From Methylococcaceae bacterium (lineage in GTDB: Bacteria > Pseudomonadota > Gammaproteobacteria > Methylococcales > UBA1147), in the NCBI GenBank assembly GCA_022616595.1, contig JAKEEL010000203.1:1-11427 (forward strand): DNA of 11,427 nucleotides, written 5' to 3'. The notes below the pieces were generated by a model that ran no database searches, had not been told where the DNA came from, and saw only the letters and a program-made list of their open reading frames with translations. Below, piece by piece: positions 7,351 through 11,427 of the stretch (the first letter of the stretch is position 1; every line of letters starts with the position of its first letter). Both the position numbers and the translations under genes were made by a program.

Positions 7351-8646
7351 TTGAATACCCGAAAAATAGCGGCAGATGTTCTGTGTGACGTGCTGGTCGA
7401 TGGCCGTTCTTTGACAGCGGCCCTCGATCCGGCCAAGTCCAGGTTGCCCTCGGACCGCGAACGCGCATTCCTGCAAACCCTTTGCTACGGCACGCTCAGG
7501 TGGTATTTCAGGCTGGACCTGATTCTGCAACAATTGCTGCGTAAGCCATTCAATAAAAAGGATCTCGATATTTATGTTCTCGCGTTGCTCGGCTTGTATC
7601 AGATTGCCTACACACGGGTGAAACCCTATGCCGCGGTCGCGGAAACCGTCGCCGCGGCCGAGCATAAAAAATGGGCGAAACCGTTCCTGAATGCGGTTCT
7701 CAGGTCCTATCTGCGCGGGCGGGAAGAGTTCGATAAGATAGTCGATCGCGACGATGAGGGGCGTACCGGCCATCCGCTATGGTTATTGCGGGAACTGCAA
7801 CATTGCTGGCCGGACCATGCGGACGCGATGTGCGCGGCGAATAACACCCAGGCGCCGATGGTATTGCGGGTGAATCGGAAACGATGCGGCCGGGAGGATT
7901 ATATCGGCCTGCTTCGGGCTGCGGACTTGGAAGCGTTCCCGGTGCAATGCAATCCGGAAGCGGTTCAGCTGGTCGATGCGGTCGATGTCGATAGGCTTCC
8001 AGGATTTCACGAGGGCCTGGTTTCGGTACAGGATTGTGCGGCACAATTCGCGGCGCGCCTGATCGACGCACAGGCCGGCCATCGGGTGCTGGATGCCTGC
8101 GCGGCACCGGGAGGAAAAACCGCGCACATTCTCGAAGTGAGCCCTTCGCTCGATGAACTGGTGGCTCTCGATATCAATCCGGAACGCGCGGTCAAAATCA
8201 CTCGGAACCTCGATCGCCTGGGATTACGGGCCACGGTGTTAACGGGTGATTTGCTGGATCCTTCGGCCTGGTGGGACGGACGAGGGTTCAACCGAATTCT
8301 GCTGGACCTGCCATGTTCGGCGACCGGCGTGATCAGAAGGCATCCGGACATCAAGGTTTTGCGCCGGCCCGAAGACATCGAGGCCTTGTCCGAGACCCAA
8401 AGGAATTTGCTCGAAGCGGCTTGGTCCATGCTGGCTCCAAGAGGCTTGCTGGTTTATTCTACTTGCTCGGTCTTGGCGCAGGAAAATCATGAACAAATCG
8501 CACGTTTTATGGAATCACACCAGGAAGTCCGCGAAATTCCAATCGAGTCGCACTGGGGGATCCGATGCCCCCGCGGCAGGCAAATTCTACCCGGTGAATC
8601 GGGAATGGACGGCTTTTATTATGCGCGCTTGTCGAGGGATCGATGA
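7351..8646 (+). CDS. rsmB: 16S rRNA (cytosine-967-C5)-methyltransferase RsmB
   Basis: Methylates C967 of 16S rRNA using S-adenosylmethionine; also called Sun or Fmu. At 431 aa it matches E. coli RsmB (429 aa). The N-terminal NusB-like RNA-binding domain covers about 3-125 (RKIAADVLCDVL, LCYGTLRWYFRLD, PFLNAVLRSYLR). The catalytic domain has the SAM motif VLDACAAPGGKT (246-257), then LLDLPCSATGVIRRHPDIK (317-335) with C322 and VYSTCSVLAQEN (368-379) with the nucleophile C372, the two conserved cysteines of the RsmB/NSUN fold. Motif IV has DLPCS where DAPCS is usual. The start is TTG at 7351: an in-frame TAA lies at 7342-7344, and the next in-frame GTG would remove conserved N-terminal residues. 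GGAG at 7335-7338 serves as a distant ribosome binding site. The stop overlaps the next gene in an ATGA, so the two are translationally coupled. Confidence 0.97.
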   Translation: MNTRKIAADVLCDVLVDGRSLTAALDPAKSRLPSDRERAFLQTLCYGTLRWYFRLDLILQQLLRKPFNKKDLDIYVLALLGLYQIAYTRVKPYAAVAETVAAAEHKKWAKPFLNAVLRSYLRGREEFDKIVDRDDEGRTGHPLWLLRELQHCWPDHADAMCAANNTQAPMVLRVNRKRCGREDYIGLLRAADLEAFPVQCNPEAVQLVDAVDVDRLPGFHEGLVSVQDCAAQFAARLIDAQAGHRVLDACAAPGGKTAHILEVSPSLDELVALDINPERAVKITRNLDRLGLRATVLTGDLLDPSAWWDGRGFNRILLDLPCSATGVIRRHPDIKVLRRPEDIEALSETQRNLLEAAWSMLAPRGLLVYSTCSVLAQENHEQIARFMESHQEVREIPIESHWGIRCPRGRQILPGESGMDGFYYARLSRDR

Positions 8647-9212
8647 ATAGAGGCGGAGCCTTTCTGTTAGTGAGTTTGTTTTTCTGCGTCGCGACCGCTC
8701 GGGCCGCGGATTACGGCTTCGCCATACGAAACTCCGAGGCCTTGCGCTCGGAGCAGGGCTATGTCCTGAATACCGATATCGATTACCGATTCAGCCCGAG
8801 AGCCGAAGATGCGCTGAAACACGGCGTACCGCTCACAACGGTGGTTAAAGTCCGGGTGAACCAGTATCGTCGATTCATCTGGAATAAGACCGTATTCAGT
8901 AGAAATTTGCTGTATCGGCTGAGTTATCATGCCTTGCGCAAGCGCTATCGGGTTTATGACGAAAATCTGGGAGCCCATCAATATTTCGCGAGCCTGCCCT
9001 CGGCCCTTGAGTCGATGGGCCGAATCCGCGATTTACCGGTGTTGACATCCGCGGAGGTTCAAGCGGACGCTCAGTACAACGTCCAGATCAAGGTGTTTCT
9101 GGATATCGAAGCGCTGCCTCTGCCGTTGCGATCGATCGCCTATCTGATTCCGCAATGGTATATCAGTAGCGGGTGGTATACATGGTCTTTGGACGAATTA
9201 AGCCGCCGGTAA
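8643..9212 (+). CDS. DUF4390 domain secreted protein
   Basis: A 189-residue protein of unknown function. Residues 1-21 are a signal peptide (charged N-terminus, hydrophobic AFLLVSLFFCVA, ARA|AD cleavage), so the mature part is expected in the periplasm. The body resembles DUF4390 proteins: an N-terminal beta-rich stretch (GYVLNTDIDYRFSPRAEDALKHGVPL), the RLSYHALRKRYRV segment and a C-terminal LPLPLRSIAYLIPQWYISSGWYTWSL. No catalytic motif is recognised. The ATG at 8643 overlaps the rsmB stop by 4 nt, with GAGGGA at 8634-8639 just upstream. The 3' end overlaps the sensor-kinase gene by 31 nt. DUF4390 genes are often found between rsmB and ntrY in other proteobacteria, which suggests a link to signal sensing, but this is inference from context. 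The family call rests on pattern recall and position and would need a profile search to confirm. Confidence 0.8.
   Translation: MNRGGAFLLVSLFFCVATARAADYGFAIRNSEALRSEQGYVLNTDIDYRFSPRAEDALKHGVPLTTVVKVRVNQYRRFIWNKTVFSRNLLYRLSYHALRKRYRVYDENLGAHQYFASLPSALESMGRIRDLPVLTSAEVQADAQYNVQIKVFLDIEALPLPLRSIAYLIPQWYISSGWYTWSLDELSRR
9171..9176 (+). promoter_or_regulatory. Ribosome binding site of ntrY
   Basis: GGGTGG sits 5 nt before the ATG at 9182 and inside the 3' end of the DUF4390 gene. It overlaps the alternative GTG start at 9173, which argues against that start. Confidence 0.5.
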
Positions 9213-11377
9213 GCATTTCGATCGTGGTCGTATTCGGCCTGATCATGCTGTCCCTGCATTTGATGAGCACGGCGACCCAGGATGCGTCCGGTCTCGGCGA
9301 GATGTATTCGTGGCTGGTGTTGATCAACACGCTCGGGTCCGCATTGCTGTTGGCACTGGTCGTCGCGAATATCCATGCCTTGATCCGGCAGGTCCGGAAA
9401 CGGAAGGCCGGCGCGCGCCTCACGCTGCGAATGGTTTTTCTGTTCGTGTTATTGTCGATGGCACCGGCGTCGATCGTATTCTATTATTCAACTCAATTCC
9501 TGCACCATAGTATCGACAGTTGGTTCGACGTACAGATCGACCGGGCCATGGAGGATGCTTTGGAACTCAGCCAGGCCGCGCTGGATCAGAGAATGGGGCA
9601 GCTGCTCGCGGAGACGACCCGGATGGCGGAGTACATCGAGGACTTGCCGGATTCGATGGTCGCCATCGAACTCGGGGAATTGCGCGAGGAATCCCAGGCA
9701 AACGATCTGGTCCTGATTTCGAAGACCGGACAAATCATCGCCTCGAACAGCATCCACCCGGAATTGATCGTGCCGAGTCTTCCGGACGAAAGTATTTTTC
9801 TGCAGCTCAGACGCGGGCAAGGCTATGTCGGACTCGATTTTCTCGGGGAGGAAGAATTGCAGGTCCGGACACTGGCCAATGTCCCCGGCCTCGAGCCCCG
9901 CTACCTGCAAGCCCTGTATCCGGTGCCGCTCAGGATCCAGTCGCTGAGCAAAACCGTGGAAGCCGCTTACGGTCGCTACAAGGAAATGAATTATCTCAGG
10001 GATTCCCTGAAGTTGAGTTTTTTATTGACCTTGTCCCTGGTGCTGCTGCTGAGCTTGCTCGCGGCGATCTGGGTGGCCTTTGTCAGTATCCGGGCGATCG
10101 TCGCGCCGGTGCGCAACCTGGCTCTCGGAACTCTCGCGGTCGGAGCCGGTAATTACGAGCAACGGCTGCCGGTCGTGAGCCGCGATGAGTGGGGTTTTCT
10201 GGTGGAATCGTTCAATGAAATGACCGAAAGGCTCGCAAAGACCCGGGACGAGGCGGACCGTTCCCGTCTGGAAGTCGAAGATCAGCGCGCCTATCTGGAA
10301 ACCGTGCTCGTCAGCCTGACTTCCGGGGTTTTGAGTTTCGATACCCGGTTTCGCTTGAAGACCGCCAACCAGGCCGCGGAAAAGATCCTCGATATGGACT
10401 TCGGCGAATACGCGGGCAAGCGCCTGAATGCTTTGATTGCGGAGCATCCGAGATTGACCGATTTCGTTGCGGTCGTACAGCGGCGGCTCGAGGCCTCTCA
10501 GTCGGTGTGGCAGGAGGAAGTCGTGATTCTGGGCCGAACCGGCCGTCAGCAATTGCTTTGCCGGGGTAGTCCCTTGTTTTCGACCTATGGCAAGATCAGC
10601 GGCGCGGTGATGGTCTTCGATGATGTGACCCAACTGATCAGCGCGCAGCGGAATGCGGCTTGGGCGGAGGTCGCCCAGCGCCTCGCGCATGAAATCAAGA
10701 ATCCGCTGACCCCGATTCAGTTGTCCGCGGAGCGGCTGAAAAGGAAATTCCACGACAAGTTGCAGGACGAGGATGCCGCGATCCTGGACCGCGCGATCAC
10801 GACCATCGTGCAACAGGTCGAGGCGATGAAAAGCATGGTCAATGCTTTTTCCGATTATGCACGCCCTTCGCGCCAGCAACCGGTCAATCTGAATTTGAAT
10901 ACCTTGATCAGCGAGGTGCTCGCACTCTATTCTTCGCAGTCGGGGACAGGCATGGAAGCGGTTTTAGACGATGAATTGCCGCGCTTGGAAGCGGACCCGG
11001 TCAGAATGCGACAGGTGCTGCACAATTTGATCAAAAACGCGCGCGAGGCCCTCGAGTCTTCCGGTCAAGGCAGGATCGTGGTGTCGACCCGGACGGTCAG
11101 TCTAAAAGGTTCGAACTGGATCGAGCTTCGAATCGAAGACAACGGTCCGGGTATCCCCGCGGAAAAGGTCGACCGTGTGTTCGACCCCTATGTCACGGGA
11201 AAGGCGAAAGGAACCGGTCTGGGATTGGCGATTGTGAAAAAGATCATAGAAGAGCACGGCGGCATGATATCGGTCGACACAGACTATTTGGACGGCGCGG
11301 CATTTCTGATCCGATTGCCGGTTATGGACGCGCAGATCGAATCGGGATTCGAGGAGCGGGAGAGAACCAGTGGCTAA
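9182..11377 (+). CDS. ntrY: NtrY-type membrane sensor histidine kinase
   Basis: A 731-residue two-component sensor that autophosphorylates on histidine and passes the phosphate to its NtrX partner. Numbering from the ATG, the layout is: three membrane segments near 10-30, 42-68 and 82-104; an extracytoplasmic region of about 105-275; a fourth membrane segment (277-305); a HAMP linker (about 306-360, with DEWGFLVESFNEMTERL); a PAS domain (about 370-480); a HisKA domain with LAHEIKNPLTP and phospho-accepting H503; and a HATPase domain with N-box NLIKNAREAL (N619), G1 DNGPGIP (653-659), F-box VFDPYVT and G2 GTGLGLA (677-683). All catalytic boxes are intact. A GTG at 9173 would add three residues, but the ATG at 9182 is preferred because GGGTGG (9171-9176) lies 5 nt upstream. 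It overlaps DUF4390 by 31 nt and ntrX by 8 nt. The family includes NtrY for nitrogen regulation in alphaproteobacteria; in Neisseria gonorrhoeae NtrYX affects respiratory genes. The signal here is unknown. Confidence 0.93.
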   Translation: MVFGRIKPPVSISIVVVFGLIMLSLHLMSTATQDASGLGEMYSWLVLINTLGSALLLALVVANIHALIRQVRKRKAGARLTLRMVFLFVLLSMAPASIVFYYSTQFLHHSIDSWFDVQIDRAMEDALELSQAALDQRMGQLLAETTRMAEYIEDLPDSMVAIELGELREESQANDLVLISKTGQIIASNSIHPELIVPSLPDESIFLQLRRGQGYVGLDFLGEEELQVRTLANVPGLEPRYLQALYPVPLRIQSLSKTVEAAYGRYKEMNYLRDSLKLSFLLTLSLVLLLSLLAAIWVAFVSIRAIVAPVRNLALGTLAVGAGNYEQRLPVVSRDEWGFLVESFNEMTERLAKTRDEADRSRLEVEDQRAYLETVLVSLTSGVLSFDTRFRLKTANQAAEKILDMDFGEYAGKRLNALIAEHPRLTDFVAVVQRRLEASQSVWQEEVVILGRTGRQQLLCRGSPLFSTYGKISGAVMVFDDVTQLISAQRNAAWAEVAQRLAHEIKNPLTPIQLSAERLKRKFHDKLQDEDAAILDRAITTIVQQVEAMKSMVNAFSDYARPSRQQPVNLNLNTLISEVLALYSSQSGTGMEAVLDDELPRLEADPVRMRQVLHNLIKNAREALESSGQGRIVVSTRTVSLKGSNWIELRIEDNGPGIPAEKVDRVFDPYVTGKAKGTGLGLAIVKKIIEEHGGMISVDTDYLDGAAFLIRLPVMDAQIESGFEERERTSG
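11358..11364 (+). promoter_or_regulatory. Ribosome binding site of ntrX
   Basis: GGGAGAG lies 5 nt before the GTG at 11370, within the last codons of ntrY, and supports GTG as the ntrX start. Confidence 0.55.
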
Positions 11378-11427
11378 GCCGCATATTTTGGTCGTCGACG
11401 ACGAACCGGAAATCAGAACCCTGGTCC
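11370..11427 (+). CDS. ntrX: NtrX-type response regulator, N-terminal fragment
   Basis: The first 19 codons of a response regulator, cut by the right edge. The GTG at 11370 is followed by AKPHILVVDDEPEIRTLV: a first beta-strand and the acidic DDE pocket that binds Mg2+ next to the phosphorylated aspartate of a receiver domain. It overlaps the ntrY stop by 8 nt and follows a good ribosome binding site, as expected for an ntrYX pair. By family expectation the full protein would have receiver, AAA+ sigma54-interaction and Fis-type DNA-binding domains, but none of these beyond the first strand can be seen. The NtrX name depends on its pairing with NtrY. Confidence 0.8.
   Translation, partial: MAKPHILVVDDEPEIRTLV

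Noticed and set aside
6716..7468. 250-codon minus-strand open frame across fmt and rsmB
   Set aside because: Arginine- and proline-rich with no motif, and it overlaps two well-supported genes on the other strand.
10022..10879. 285-codon minus-strand open frame inside ntrY
   Set aside because: Antisense to the HAMP, PAS and HisKA regions of an intact kinase; no motif, and explained by codon bias.
1..11427. Frequent CGATCG-type palindromes across the window
   Set aside because: They occur mostly inside coding sequence and are not regularly spaced. I could not count them against expectation, so I cannot claim enrichment.

Overview
This 11.4 kb window is a compact chromosomal housekeeping region, most likely from a gammaproteobacterium. 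It has moderate-to-high GC, short spacers and many overlapping or nearly abutting genes. The main taxonomic clue is gene order: lysM-dprA-smg-topA-tsaC diverges from def-fmt-rsmB, the arrangement known around these loci in many gammaproteobacteria. DUF4390-ntrY-ntrX follows rsmB, as in methanotroph-like and some other gamma- and betaproteobacteria. The exact lineage cannot be fixed from the sequence alone. I see no mobile element, CRISPR array, tRNA, rRNA or phage gene.

Minus-strand block, read right to left from about 5578 to 1: a secreted LysM protein; DprA/Smf, the DNA-processing RecA loader; Smg (DUF494); full-length topoisomerase I with four zinc ribbons; and the N-terminal 131 codons of TsaC, cut by the window edge. 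The spacers are 1 nt or a short overlap (lysM-dprA), 40 nt (dprA-smg), 161 nt (smg-topA) and 43 nt (topA-tsaC), so this reads as an operon, possibly with an extra promoter before topA.

Plus-strand block, 5712 to the right edge: peptide deformylase, methionyl-tRNA formyltransferase and the 16S rRNA m5C967 methyltransferase RsmB, all serving translation. A secreted DUF4390 protein, an NtrY-type membrane histidine kinase and the first codons of an NtrX-type response regulator follow. rsmB, DUF4390, ntrY and ntrX overlap one another by 4, 31 and 8 nt, which implies translational coupling. The two blocks share one divergent promoter region of about 133 nt (5579-5711).

The points most worth a second look are a dprA gene whose conserved N-terminus is open and in frame but has no ATG, GTG or TTG start; full-length topA at the site where E. 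coli has the small zinc-finger gene yrdD; and the tight coupling of a periplasmic DUF4390 protein to a sensor kinase. I found no convincing new defence, mobile or biosynthetic system here.
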